From assembly GCA_002437725.1 (NCBI GenBank), contig DJRF01000022.1, forward strand, positions 1 through 64,000: a stretch of DNA of 64,000 nucleotides. Reading direction: 5' to 3'. Position numbers and translations under genes: made by a program. The DNA comes from Treponema sp. UBA6367. Its GTDB lineage: Bacteria; Spirochaetota; Spirochaetia; Treponematales; Treponemataceae. Positions 37,756 through 46,786 of the stretch are shown here, in pieces. The notes under the pieces are model-generated. The model ran no database searches. It saw only the letters and a list, made by a program, of their open reading frames with translations, and had not been told where the DNA came from. Position 1 is the first letter of the stretch, and each line of letters starts with the position of its first letter.

Positions 37756-38739
37756 TTAGTGAATAGACAACAACGAACCAATAAAGTCTCTTGCTCCGTT
37801 CATAAAAGATTTGTAGTCCATTGCATTTTTGCCTTGACGCTGAAGTTTTGTAATTGCAAAGAAGCCTTTAGCGCAGCGAACTATAATTCCTTTATTTTTT
37901 ATAAAAGAACAAACAGTTCCTGGCTTTGCACTTAAAAACTCATTAAGATTTAGATTACCAGCCTCGCTTTCATCAATTGAAAAACCTTCCAATATGCGGA
38001 TGACTAAAGACTTTTCAAAGCACCAGGCGCCAGGCTCAGGAAAATACCCCCTGACAAAAGCATCTATGCAAACGCTATCTTTGTTCCAATCTAGCAAGGC
38101 ATCTTCTTTTTTTATTATCTGTGTATAGCTAGCCGTTCCTGTTTGAATTTTTCCTTCCGGAAGTTTTTCAGTTTGACTCAACTGAGCTAAAACTGAAGAA
38201 AGAAGCTCCGCCCCTTTTTTTGCGGCTTCGTCTAGCAAAGACCCGGCAGTTTCTTTTTTTGTAAGAACCACAGGATATGAACTTAGAATATTTCCTTCAT
38301 CCATTTTTAGGCTTATTTTTTGAACAGAAAAAGCAGTTTCGCTATCTTCATTAAGAATCGCAGCATTAACTGGCGTACAGCCGCGATACTTTGGAAGAGC
38401 TGACGGATGCAAATTTATTCCGCCAAATCTAAAAAGACTTAAAAACTTTGGACCAAAGATATGCCCGTAAGCAAAGCAAACCAAAATGTCAGGAGAAAGC
38501 GCTTGTATTTTTTGCCTACATTCGCTATCTAAATGTTCTGGAGTAAAAACGTCCACTCCAAGCTCCAAAGCAGCAGAATGAACTGGCGTTGGCAAAGGCG
38601 TTTTATGCCTTCCTTTTGCACTCGGTGGATTTGTAAGAACACCTACAATTTTATATCCACAAGACAAACCTGCCTGATTAAGCAAACGGAGCGTAACAGC
38701 AGATGCGTCTGGACTTCCTGCGTAAACAACACGAATCAT
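37756..38739 (-). CDS. fmt: Methionyl-tRNA formyltransferase
   Basis: A 327-residue enzyme formylating initiator Met-tRNA with 10-formyl-tetrahydrofolate. Visible are VRVVYAG-like IRVVYAGSPDASAVTL, PPSAKGRHKTPLPTPV, FAYGHIFGPKFL, and the catalytic INLHPSALPKYRGCTPVNAA (Asn and His), with a later C-terminal OB-like domain. It begins two bases after def, the deformylase that removes the same formyl group, a very common pairing. Confidence 0.95.
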   Translation of the reverse strand: MIRVVYAGSPDASAVTLRLLNQAGLSCGYKIVGVLTNPPSAKGRHKTPLPTPVHSAALELGVDVFTPEHLDSECRQKIQALSPDILVCFAYGHIFGPKFLSLFRFGGINLHPSALPKYRGCTPVNAAILNEDSETAFSVQKISLKMDEGNILSSYPVVLTKKETAGSLLDEAAKKGAELLSSVLAQLSQTEKLPEGKIQTGTASYTQIIKKEDALLDWNKDSVCIDAFVRGYFPEPGAWCFEKSLVIRILEGFSIDESEAGNLNLNEFLSAKPGTVCSFIKNKGIIVRCAKGFFAITKLQRQGKNAMDYKSFMNGARDFIGSLLSIH

Positions 38740-38741
38740 AA

Positions 38742-39317
38742 CTATTTTCCCGCTTTCTCAGCCTTTTTCGCTTTAGCTGCTTCTATTTTCTTTTGCTTAG
38801 CTTCCCGTGCAAGTCTTTTTTGCTCTGCTTTCGCTGCTCGTTTTTCAAACTGCTGCTTTGTCTTTTCTGCGAAATTAGGGTCTCCTCTGTCTATAAAAAG
38901 GATTCCTTCCAAATGGTCGTATTCATGCTGAATAATTCTTGCAAGAAGACCGTCCGCATCCAAGGTAAACCGTCTTCCCCTTTCATTTAAAGCCTGAACA
39001 GTAACTTTTGCAGGACGCTTTATAGTTTCGTAAACTCCAGGAACACTTAAACAGCCTTCTTCATAATCTAGCAAGTCTGCGGAAGTCGATATAATTTGAG
39101 GATTTATAAAAACTCTACGGATTCCATCATCTGCAACAACCACAAAAAAGCGCTTGCTTACTCCTGCCTGAGGACCTGCAAGGCCAACGCCGTCGGCAGC
39201 TTCCATTGCTTCAAACATTTCATTAAAAAAAGCACGAAGCTCATCATTTATTTCCTCTTCCAAAACTGGCTGCGCCTTTTGCCTTAAAATTTCTTCTCCT
39301 AATTTCGTAATTCTCAT
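38742..39317 (-). CDS. def: Peptide deformylase with a lysine-rich tail
   Basis: A 191-residue metal-dependent deformylase. The three conserved motifs are present: GVGLAGPQAG, EEGCLSVPG and QHEYDHLEG, with Cys and two His as metal ligands. The last 40 residues are an extra tail made almost only of Lys, Ala, Glu and Arg (AKAEQKRLAREAKQKKIEA), predicted helical, perhaps for ribosome contact. AAGGAA lies before the ATG. It is the first gene of the operon def-fmt-PASTA-aroDE-rpiA-rluA. Repeat A2 ends about 20 bp upstream. Confidence 0.95.
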   Translation of the reverse strand: MRITKLGEEILRQKAQPVLEEEINDELRAFFNEMFEAMEAADGVGLAGPQAGVSKRFFVVVADDGIRRVFINPQIISTSADLLDYEEGCLSVPGVYETIKRPAKVTVQALNERGRRFTLDADGLLARIIQHEYDHLEGILFIDRGDPNFAEKTKQQFEKRAAKAEQKRLAREAKQKKIEAAKAKKAEKAGK

Positions 39318-39337
39318 AAAAATTCCTTTTACCTTAT

Positions 39338-39545
39338 ATAGCCCGAATTCCGAGTTTTTTATAAACTGTGAAAAAAAAGCTTTCAGCGACTTTACAATTT
39401 GCTAAAGATGGTTGTACTCGCACTTCGTTTGAATTGATTGGGGTTGCTAAGCAACCTTAATAGGTTTTATCGCACAAAATCTTCAGAAATTATAAATTCG
39501 CTTACGCTTTTGTTTGTTTTTCTAAAAACTCAAAGTTTAGGCTAT
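39338..39545 (-). repeat. Family A repeat, copy A2 (208 bp)
   Basis: It has the same length as A1 and the same internal order. Terminal inverted repeats are imperfect here (ATAGCCCGAATTCCGAG against a complement of ATAGCCTAAACTTTGAG). The central hairpin is GGTTGC-TTA-GCAACC, where A1 has GTTGC-GTA-GCAAC. The unit fills the space between the AEC transporter gene and def, and lies about 20 bp from the def start codon in the same orientation as A1 to its gene. Confidence 0.85.
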
Positions 39546-39555
39546 TAAAATTATA

Positions 39556-40497
39556 TTAAAAAATTTTTTCTGCAATGCCAATACACAAAGGTAACATTAC
39601 AATACTTATGGCACTTGTTACAAGACACAAAAGAGCCGCATAAGATTCGTCCTTATTGAATATAACAGCAAAACTTGAAACGCTCATTCCAACAGGACAC
39701 AAAGCCGCGATATAAACAACATAGCAAATAAGGCGCATATCTTTTACATTCGCAAAAAGTTTATACGCGGCAAAAACTATTATAAAAACGGCTATCGCCA
39801 ATACAATGTGCTTTATCAAACTAAATTTTATAATTCTAATTGTATAGGAAACTTTTTCTTTCTTTTTAAAATTAGCGAACAACATTCCTAGAAGAATCAT
39901 CGCCAGGCAAGTATTCATATCTCCAATTAAGTTTAGCGGAACTGCGATTATTGAAGGCAGCCTTACCGGAAGACAAAAAATAGCAAGACCTATAACTAAA
40001 GCTATTATATTTGGATTTAAAATAAGTTTTTTAAAATGGATTCTTCCTGCAAACATCAGGTAACCAAAAGTCCATAAAAATATATTGAAAGTTGCAACAA
40101 ATCCTAGCAAATAAAAAACAGCTTCATGTCCTAAAGCCCCGTCTATCAATGGAATACCTATAAAGGCGCAGTTTGTAAAAACAAAGGCGATTTTGTCTAT
40201 GCAGTCAAGTTTTTTTTCTTCTTCATCCTTTGAGCGAGCAAAAACTAGAGCTATAGCAATCATAACAAAATGGACGGCCACAGAAAGCAAAATTACTATC
40301 AAAAAACTCTTAAACTTTCCGATTTCAAAATCCAAATTAAATCTACTGATAATCAAACAAGGATTCACAAACAAAACAAGTATTTTGCTCACAAATTGCT
40401 GCTCTGAATTCCCAAAGCGAAATGCTTTAGTTACTGCAAAGCCCGCAACAGAGATTATAAACATGACAAAAAGCTGGCGCGCAACAAGAAGATACAT
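39556..40497 (-). CDS. AEC-family (auxin efflux carrier-like) transporter
   Basis: A 313-residue inner-membrane protein with about ten hydrophobic segments in two halves. The order and motifs (LFVNPCLIISRFNL, then FTNCAFIGIPLIDGALG, then LNLIGDMNTCLAMILLGMLF) are those of bacterial AEC transporters related to malate permeases. The substrate is not clear. The start codon is three bases after the hisD stop, so it is co-transcribed with hisD, and an amino-acid-related substrate is possible. Confidence 0.85.
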   Translation of the reverse strand: MYLLVARQLFVMFIISVAGFAVTKAFRFGNSEQQFVSKILVLFVNPCLIISRFNLDFEIGKFKSFLIVILLSVAVHFVMIAIALVFARSKDEEEKKLDCIDKIAFVFTNCAFIGIPLIDGALGHEAVFYLLGFVATFNIFLWTFGYLMFAGRIHFKKLILNPNIIALVIGLAIFCLPVRLPSIIAVPLNLIGDMNTCLAMILLGMLFANFKKKEKVSYTIRIIKFSLIKHIVLAIAVFIIVFAAYKLFANVKDMRLICYVVYIAALCPVGMSVSSFAVIFNKDESYAALLCLVTSAISIVMLPLCIGIAEKIF

Positions 40498-40500
40498 TTT

Positions 40501-41865
40501 CTATTCCAGCCTGATTCTAGCCGCATGCGCGTGCGCGGCAAGTCCTTCCGCATCGCCAAGGAACCCAGCGGCTGCCGCGCTTTTTTTCAAGCCTTCGCTG
40601 CCTTTTTCCGCGCGCAAAGTTGTTACAGTCTTCAAGAAAACCCGGACGCTCAAGCCACCTGTAAATCTAGCCGAGCCGCTCGTTGGCAGCGTGTGGTTCA
40701 AACCAGCAGCGTAATCGCCAAAGACCTCGGCTGCATAGTCCCCGATGAACAAAGAACCAAAATTATGCACAAGCGATTGAATTTTATCGCGCAAAGAGCC
40801 TGCTTCCATTGCAAGCTCAAGATGTTCCGGAGCCTTTAGATTTGCAAGTTCCGCGGCCTGCTCCAAGTCGTCACAAATTATGATTCGACCGCAATTGTCG
40901 ATACTTTGACGGGCAATTTCCTTTGTAGAAAGTTTTTCCAGCTGTTTTTCAATCTGTTCACTGACTTTTGCCGCAAATTCCTCGCTGTCTGTTGCAAGAA
41001 CTGGCTGGGCAACAACATCGTGTTCCGCCTGCGCCAAAAGATCGGCGGCAACCCACTGTGGATTTGCAGATTTGTCGGCAATAACAAAAACTTCTGTAGG
41101 GCCGGCAACCATATCGATTCCCACTTTTCCGTAGACTTCTTTTTTTGCGGCGGCAACAAACTTGTTTCCAGGACCGACAATCACATCAACAGGAGGAATT
41201 GTTTCTGTTCCGTAAGCCATTGCCGCAATTGCCTGGGCGCCGCCGCAGGCATAACATTTTTTTACACCGCAAATATATGCCGCCGCAATAATTCCTTCAT
41301 CTGCATAAGGCTTGCCGCCAACGAAAGGTGAACCGGGAACGCCAAGACCTGCTTTTTGGGCGGTAGACTTATCTTCCGGATGAACACGTGGCGGAGTACA
41401 TAAAACAATCTCTTTTACACCGGCGGCAATCGCAGGTGTAACGGTCATTACAACTGTTGAAACAAGCGGAAATCTTCCGGCCGGAACATAAACACCGGCA
41501 CGCTCAACAGGAATTGTTTTTTGCCCCGTAAACATTCCAGGTGTAAGTTCAATTTCAAAATCGTCGAAAGAGGATTTCTGGCGCAAAGCAAATTTCAAGG
41601 CAAGCTCGTGGGAATAACAGATTGCGTTGTAAATTTCAGGATTTTCTTTTTCAAGTTTTTGCGCGGCGGCTTTTAATTCATCTTCTTCTATTAGAAATGT
41701 TTCAGGTGATGAAACGTCAAATTTCTGTCCGTATTTTTTTAAGGCTGAATCGCCGTTTGCGGCAACATCTTCTATAATTGAATGAACGGTTTCATTTGTT
41801 GTTCCAAAGGAACGACCTTCAAACCATTCGCCCTCAAGTTCATTTGCTTTTACAATTTTTATCAT
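40501..41865 (-). CDS. hisD: Histidinol dehydrogenase
   Basis: A 454-residue NAD-dependent enzyme for the last two steps of histidine synthesis. Visible are YVPAGRFPLVSTVVMTVTPA, YACGGAQAIAAMAYGTE, the signature GPGNKFVAAAKKEVYG...DMVAGPTEV, AQAEHD with the catalytic Glu-His, and EHLEL near the C-terminus. GGAGT lies before the ATG. The leader is repeat B2. It lies 400 bp after the HisA-HisI-HisE fusion on the same strand. Confidence 0.95.
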   Translation of the reverse strand: MIKIVKANELEGEWFEGRSFGTTNETVHSIIEDVAANGDSALKKYGQKFDVSSPETFLIEEDELKAAAQKLEKENPEIYNAICYSHELALKFALRQKSSFDDFEIELTPGMFTGQKTIPVERAGVYVPAGRFPLVSTVVMTVTPAIAAGVKEIVLCTPPRVHPEDKSTAQKAGLGVPGSPFVGGKPYADEGIIAAAYICGVKKCYACGGAQAIAAMAYGTETIPPVDVIVGPGNKFVAAAKKEVYGKVGIDMVAGPTEVFVIADKSANPQWVAADLLAQAEHDVVAQPVLATDSEEFAAKVSEQIEKQLEKLSTKEIARQSIDNCGRIIICDDLEQAAELANLKAPEHLELAMEAGSLRDKIQSLVHNFGSLFIGDYAAEVFGDYAAGLNHTLPTSGSARFTGGLSVRVFLKTVTTLRAEKGSEGLKKSAAAAGFLGDAEGLAAHAHAARIRLE

Positions 41866-41869
41866 TTTT

Positions 41870-42026
41870 ACTCCATTAAAAGGTCAATGAGAAAATGTCA
41901 ATTTTCGATTTGACTTTTTAAGTTGTTTCGCAACGAAGTGAGAAACAACAGTTGATAACAAGTTTGCATCGCAAACTTGAAAAGATAAAAACTGACAACA
42001 TTTTTGACAGTTTTTATCTTAACTCC
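41870..42026 (-). repeat. Family B structured 5' leader, copy B2
   Basis: Read toward hisD, the order is hairpin 1 AAGATAAAAACTG/CAGTTTTTATCTT (42020-41982), hairpin 2 CAAGTTTGC-GAT-GCAAACTTG (41979-41959), hairpin 3 GTTGTTTC/GAAACAAC (41949-41922), hairpin 4 GAAAAT/ATTTTC (41906-41891), then the GGAGT ribosome-binding site of hisD. Compared with B1, hairpin 1 has CTG/CAG for CAG/CTG and hairpin 4 has AAAT/ATTT for AAGTT/AACTT, so pairing is maintained. GGAGT occurs at both ends of the unit. Confidence 0.85.
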
Positions 42027-42181
42027 TACATTGGATGCGGCAAGGACTGTAGTGGTCCGCAGAATGCGGATTGCGAAACAGAGTGAAACGATGTGAAGCA
42101 ATGAAGTGCTTGGCACGCAACCACGAAAAGTGCCCAACAAATTATATTGAGACTGCTCCCACCAAAATCACCATGAATTTA

Positions 42182-42202
42182 CGAGTTTTCAAAGAAAACT
42201 CG
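42182..42202. other. Hairpin in the hisAIE-hisD intergenic region
   Basis: CGAGTTTTC at 42182-42190 and GAAAACTCG at 42194-42202 form a perfect 9-bp stem with an AAA loop, between the end of the HisAIE gene and repeat B2. No T-run follows on the minus strand, so it is not a standard terminator. The rest of 42027-42265 shows no gene. A histidine leader peptide with consecutive His codons is not visible. Confidence 0.4.
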
Positions 42203-42265
42203 CAGAGAAAGGTTGTGTTGATTAAGCCCATCATCCGAATGCATAGGCAACCATCTCAACCTTTC

Positions 42266-43567
42266 TCATTTTTCTTTATGTCTCTTATCAAGTTCGTTAT
42301 AGACATCTTGCCAATTAACACCTTCTTTGTACATAAGAACGCTCACAAAATACAAAAGGTCTGCCGCTTCCCAAATAACCTCATCTTTTCCATCGGCCTC
42401 GCAGATTTCCTCGGCCTCTTCCTCAACTTTTTCGCGCACGCGTTTATTGTCGAGCGTTGCAGTGTATGAGCCCGGCTTTGGATTTGCAAAACGTTCAGAA
42501 ATTGTCGCGTAAAGGCGTTCCAACGTGGATTTTTCGTCCGGAGCAGAAGAAAAACACGTCCAGCTTCCTGTGTGGCACGCGCCGCCATTCGGTTTTACAG
42601 TTGCAAGAATTGTGTCGCGGTCGCAGTCTGCACGTAGTTTAATGACATCCAGAAAATGTCCGGATGTTTCGCCTTTTGTCCACAAAGTATTTCGCGAGCG
42701 GCTGAAAAATGTAAGTTTTCCAGTCGCAAAAGTTTTTTCAAGAGCTTCGCGATTTGCATAGCCCATCATCAGAACTTCGCGGCTCCGCTCATCTTGCGCA
42801 ATAACTGGAATCATTCCGCCGGTTTTCTGCCAGTCAAGGCAGCGCACAAAAGCGTTTTTTAAACTGACTTTATCTGTGTAGAGCGCCATTCCAAGCTGAA
42901 CGTCGCAGTGCATTTTTTCAAGCGTTTCAATTTCTTCTTCTGAAGAAACGCCGCCGGCAACAACAACTCGGCAACTTACAGCAGCGCGAAGCTCTTTTGC
43001 CATCTCAAGGTTCGTTCCCTGCATGCAACCTTCTTTTTCAACACAAGTAAAAAGAAGCTCCGAGCAATATTTTTCCGCAAGTTTCGCGCCTTCAACAAGC
43101 GGAACGTCGATTGTTTCAGTCCAGCCTTTTACAGCAATTTTTCCGTTCAAAGCGTCAACACCAATAATTATGCGCTGTTTTCCGATTGCCGCAACAAGCT
43201 CGTCCAAGAATTCTGTGTTCAAAACGTCGGAATTATTTTCCGGATTCTTTTTCCATGCGCTTGAGCCGATTATAACTTTTTCAGCCCCAAGAGAAATCAA
43301 TTCGCGCGCACGCTTTACAGAACGAACTCCACCGCCCGTGCGAACATTTCCTTTACGCAAAAGACTTTTCAAAAGCGGCGTATTAACCGTATCGCCTTTT
43401 GGATTTGTATTTCCCATTGCCGCATCAAGGTCGATAACAGCAACTTCGCCATATTTATCAAATTCTTTTATAAGAGCGTCCGCATCGTCGCGCTGAAGAA
43501 CAAGCTCTTTTCCATTTTTTAACTGAACAACATGACCACCTTTTAGGTCGATAGAACTGATTACCAT
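42266..43567 (-). CDS. Trifunctional histidine biosynthesis protein HisA-HisI-HisE
   Basis: A 433-residue fusion. Residues 1-245 are HisA (ProFAR isomerase): SSIDLKGGHVVQL with Asp7, GGGVRSVKRARELISLGAEK, GVDALNGKIAVKGWTE with the second catalytic Asp, and VVAGGVSSEEEI. About 250-345 is HisI (PR-AMP cyclohydrolase): VLMMGYANREALEKTF, LTFFSRSRNTLWTKGETSGH, DCDRDTILATV and GGACHTGSWTCF with zinc cysteines. About 349-430 is HisE (PR-ATP pyrophosphatase): REKVEEEAEEICEA and VIWEAADLLYFVSVLM. All three active sites look intact. The order, with hisD next on the strand, mirrors the domain order of fungal His4. Confidence 0.92.
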   Translation of the reverse strand: MVISSIDLKGGHVVQLKNGKELVLQRDDADALIKEFDKYGEVAVIDLDAAMGNTNPKGDTVNTPLLKSLLRKGNVRTGGGVRSVKRARELISLGAEKVIIGSSAWKKNPENNSDVLNTEFLDELVAAIGKQRIIIGVDALNGKIAVKGWTETIDVPLVEGAKLAEKYCSELLFTCVEKEGCMQGTNLEMAKELRAAVSCRVVVAGGVSSEEEIETLEKMHCDVQLGMALYTDKVSLKNAFVRCLDWQKTGGMIPVIAQDERSREVLMMGYANREALEKTFATGKLTFFSRSRNTLWTKGETSGHFLDVIKLRADCDRDTILATVKPNGGACHTGSWTCFSSAPDEKSTLERLYATISERFANPKPGSYTATLDNKRVREKVEEEAEEICEADGKDEVIWEAADLLYFVSVLMYKEGVNWQDVYNELDKRHKEK

Positions 43568-43650
43568 AACGCTAGAAGTTTAACGAATTTCACAAGATTT
43601 AACAATCGAAAGAATTTTCTGGCGGAACAACCGCCATACAGTCGCACACA

Positions 43651-46600
43651 CTACTCAATCTCATACGTCATCATCAAACCTTTGCCTTTTACATCACATT
43701 CTTCTTTTTTATAATCAAATGAAATGTGCTGCTTTTCAAGGTTTCTTTTTACGGAATCTGTAAATCTTATGCGGCCCGGCGTGCAGCAGGATTCCATCCG
43801 GCTTGCAACATTAACGGCGTCGCCCCAAATGTCGTAGATAAATCTATTAAGACCGATTACACCAGCAATAACCTTGCCGGAATTCAATCCGATTCTTATT
43901 TCAAACTTTATTTTTGCAGTCTTGTTGTATTCTTCCAAATCTTTGTACATTCCAAGCGCAAAATTAAACATTACAAGCGCATGATTTTCATTTTTGGCTG
44001 GAACTCCACAAGCCGCCATGTAAGAATCTCCAATCGTCTTGATTTTTTCAACGCCCATCTGCTCCGCCCGCTCATCAAAGCGAGAAAACAAGTCATTCAA
44101 GGATTTTACAATATCTTCCGCCGACTCGTTGCTCGTTTTTTTTGTAAAACCGACAATATCCGAAAAAAGAATTGTAACATCGTCAAACGCGTCAGCGATT
44201 GTTTTTTCGCCGGCAAGCCCTTTCATTCGCTCCGCAATCGAAACAGGAAGAATATTTTTAAGCAAGCGGTCAGAATCATCTTTTGCCATCTCAAGCTCGA
44301 CCGTTGCCTTTTGAACTTCCGTTTCAAGAACAAGCCTTCTTTTCTTATTATTATAAGAAAGCAAAAAGAAGCTGAAAACAATTATTCCGGCAACAACCAG
44401 CGCAACCAAAACCCAGAACCACGCTTTCTGATAAAAAAATGCCTTTTGAACAAGAACAACACTAGCAGGCTTCTCCGATTTTACGCCGTCACCATTTATA
44501 ACATTGACTTTAAAAGTGTATTTTCCAGGCTTTAAATTTGTAAACGAAACCGTGCGGAACGCCGTCAAATCAGAAAAACCTGAATCATAGCCTTCTAGCA
44601 TATAGGAAAAACGGTTTCTTTCGCTCGCCGTAAAACTCAATCCCGTAAATTTTATGTCGATGTGCTTTGTGCCGGCAGGAATTTCAATTCCCTGCTCAAA
44701 AGAATTATAAACTTTGTCATCGATATCAACTTCCACAATCTGAATTATAGGAAGAATCGAAGAAACATTTGTGCGAACAGGGTCATAAATCGCAAATCCA
44801 TCCGCCATTGTAAACCAAATTCTTCCATATTTGTCTTTCATGCTAAGGGCGGTTGAATTCGTACCAGAAGATTTCAACCCGTCATTCTGATTATAAAATT
44901 TGCAGTCGACATGCTGAATTTTTCCATCAACAACTTTTAGAATATCGTTAAAATCCACAGAAGAGATTCCGCGGTTGCTAATCATCCAGGCATAATCGTT
45001 TTCGTCCACAAGAAGCTGAAAAATCGCATCCGAGCCAAGCCCGTTCGCAGAAGTCAGATTTACAAATCCAAGATTTCCGTATGATTCAGCCATAGCCGCC
45101 GCAACAACCTCATTTTCAACAAGCTCACTAGCTTTTCCTTTAAAACAAGAAATTCCAGAGCCTGTGCAAATCCAGAAACGATTTTGCTTATCCTGCGAAA
45201 TTTTAAAAACGACGTTTCCGGCAAGCCCAGAATCAGTTGAAATTTTCTTTACAACCGCGCCGTCCTTCATAAGGTAAACTCCGCCGCCGTCAGTTCCAAT
45301 CCAAACAAATCCGTCATTATCCTGATAAATGCACATTATGTATTTATTATCAAAACCATCTTCATCAGCAAAATTTTTTATTGAACCATCTTTGTGAATT
45401 ACAGAAAGTCCAGTCGTTGTTCCGCAGTAAATATCACCGTTTTGAGATTCAACTGAAACTCTAGTTTTGTTTCCCGCAAGATTTTGGTCCGTTGACCAGC
45501 TTAAAATTCCTTCTTTTGTATAGCGAATCTGGGCAGGCTTTGAATAGCAGTTGACCAGAATATCGCCGTTTTGCGCAACTCCAACATGACGAATCCGCAC
45601 ATTTTTGCAGAAATCAGTAAGTTCATTCTGCACCTGCACTTCATTTTGATAGCAGAGAAGCCCTTCATCCGTTCCTAGCCAGACGCGGTTATTTTTATCT
45701 TCACAAATAGCATTTACAGAAGAAGAAAGTTTGTTCATTCTGAATTTTCCAAGACTGATTTTACCGATTCCGCCATTGTCGGTTGCAACCCAGATATTAT
45801 GCTCGCGGTCCTCCAAAATCTTATTAATCGAAGCATTTTGAATCTGCGTGTTGTCATCGTAAGTTGTATAAATGCCATCGCTATAAAGCACAAGCCCGCG
45901 TTCAGTTCCAAACCACATAGAACCGTTTGAATCCGAATAAATACATTTAGAAGGCACATAATCAATAATTGTGCCGGACTTAATCTTGTCAACAAACCCG
46001 TTAGAAACTTTTACAACACCGGACGCACCAAGAGCGAACCAAAAATTGCCATTTCTATCCTGAGAAACTGCAGAAGGAATAAAATTTCCAAGATAGTCAA
46101 GTTCTGTAAACTTTTGAAACGAACCGCTTGAATAAAGATAAATTCCGTTTTCTTCCGTCGTAAGCATCCAGATTCTTCCGGCGGTATCGCAGTAAAGACC
46201 GCTTACAATAACGTGAGAAATATCAATTTTTTCAGAAGCAGACGGTTTTACAACAGAACCTTCGGGCGTAATGTAGACAACTCCAGAAGCAGTTCCCACC
46301 CAGACATTGCCAAAGCGGTCTTCCACAAAACTGCGCACAGAATTGTTCGGAAGTCCGTTTTCCGTAGAAATATGCTCCTTTATTTTTTTAGAAACTTTTT
46401 GAACGCCTTCATCGTTTGAACCAATCCACATAAAGCCTTTTGAATCTTCAAAAACAGAGCGTGCAGAAATGAATTTTAGTTCAGGATTTGAATACTTATT
46501 TAAATTTTGAAACTCAAAGCCATCAAATTTTAAGAGAGCTTCATAAGTTCCAAAATAAAGATAACCGTCTTTTGACTGAACAATATCCAGCACAGAATTT

Positions 46601-46722
46601 CCCGGAAGTCCATCCGCGGAAGACCAAGTGCGCGTCACATAATTATTTATGCTTGAAAACTGGGCAAACAAGCCCGACACCAAAAATAAATAAAAGCTAA
46701 TAAACAATAAATTTTTTTTCAT
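43651..46722 (-). CDS. Transmembrane adenylate cyclase with a periplasmic propeller and Y_Y_Y domain
   Basis: A 1023-residue sensor-enzyme. A signal peptide (FISFYLFLVSGLFAQ) is followed by a periplasmic beta-propeller (about 25-670) built from repeats of the Reg_prop type, such as DGLPGNSVLDIVQSKDGYLYF and NGLPNNSVRSFVEDRFGNVW. A Y_Y_Y domain (about 677-760), one membrane helix (FWVLVALVVAGIIVFSFFLL), a coiled linker and a class III cyclase domain (about 845-1023) follow. Metal Asp residues are in LFSDIVGFT, the purine Lys in KIKTIGDSY, and Asn/Arg in DAVNVASRME. In Bacteroidetes the same sensor normally drives histidine kinases responding to glycans. TTGCCA/TATAAT lie just upstream. Confidence 0.93.
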   Translation of the reverse strand: MKKNLLFISFYLFLVSGLFAQFSSINNYVTRTWSSADGLPGNSVLDIVQSKDGYLYFGTYEALLKFDGFEFQNLNKYSNPELKFISARSVFEDSKGFMWIGSNDEGVQKVSKKIKEHISTENGLPNNSVRSFVEDRFGNVWVGTASGVVYITPEGSVVKPSASEKIDISHVIVSGLYCDTAGRIWMLTTEENGIYLYSSGSFQKFTELDYLGNFIPSAVSQDRNGNFWFALGASGVVKVSNGFVDKIKSGTIIDYVPSKCIYSDSNGSMWFGTERGLVLYSDGIYTTYDDNTQIQNASINKILEDREHNIWVATDNGGIGKISLGKFRMNKLSSSVNAICEDKNNRVWLGTDEGLLCYQNEVQVQNELTDFCKNVRIRHVGVAQNGDILVNCYSKPAQIRYTKEGILSWSTDQNLAGNKTRVSVESQNGDIYCGTTTGLSVIHKDGSIKNFADEDGFDNKYIMCIYQDNDGFVWIGTDGGGVYLMKDGAVVKKISTDSGLAGNVVFKISQDKQNRFWICTGSGISCFKGKASELVENEVVAAAMAESYGNLGFVNLTSANGLGSDAIFQLLVDENDYAWMISNRGISSVDFNDILKVVDGKIQHVDCKFYNQNDGLKSSGTNSTALSMKDKYGRIWFTMADGFAIYDPVRTNVSSILPIIQIVEVDIDDKVYNSFEQGIEIPAGTKHIDIKFTGLSFTASERNRFSYMLEGYDSGFSDLTAFRTVSFTNLKPGKYTFKVNVINGDGVKSEKPASVVLVQKAFFYQKAWFWVLVALVVAGIIVFSFFLLSYNNKKRRLVLETEVQKATVELEMAKDDSDRLLKNILPVSIAERMKGLAGEKTIADAFDDVTILFSDIVGFTKKTSNESAEDIVKSLNDLFSRFDERAEQMGVEKIKTIGDSYMAACGVPAKNENHALVMFNFALGMYKDLEEYNKTAKIKFEIRIGLNSGKVIAGVIGLNRFIYDIWGDAVNVASRMESCCTPGRIRFTDSVKRNLEKQHISFDYKKEECDVKGKGLMMTYEIE

Positions 46723-46733
46723 TTTACAAAAAA

Positions 46734-46762
46734 ATTATAAAATCAATTTTACTTTTTGGCAA
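46734..46762 (-). promoter_or_regulatory. Promoter of the propeller cyclase
   Basis: On the minus strand, TTGCCA (46762-46757), a 17-bp spacer and TATAAT (46739-46734). The -10 box is 11 bases before the ATG at 46722, giving a leader of about four or five bases and no Shine-Dalgarno. Confidence 0.65.
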
Positions 46763-46786
46763 TCCGCAACATAATATCAATATATT

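Noticed and set aside
40193..40714. Open frame on the plus strand across the AEC/hisD junction
   Set aside because: It overlaps two clear genes on the other strand and its translation has no family resemblance; a by-product of G/C-rich codons in hisD.
42027..42265. Histidine attenuator leader before hisD
   Set aside because: No short frame with a run of His codons is present; the region is explained partly by repeat B2 and a small hairpin.
43726..44535. Long open frame on the plus strand inside the propeller cyclase gene
   Set aside because: It is antisense to a well-supported cyclase domain, is rich in Arg/Lys/Phe as expected from an antisense translation, and has no ribosome-binding site or recognisable domain.
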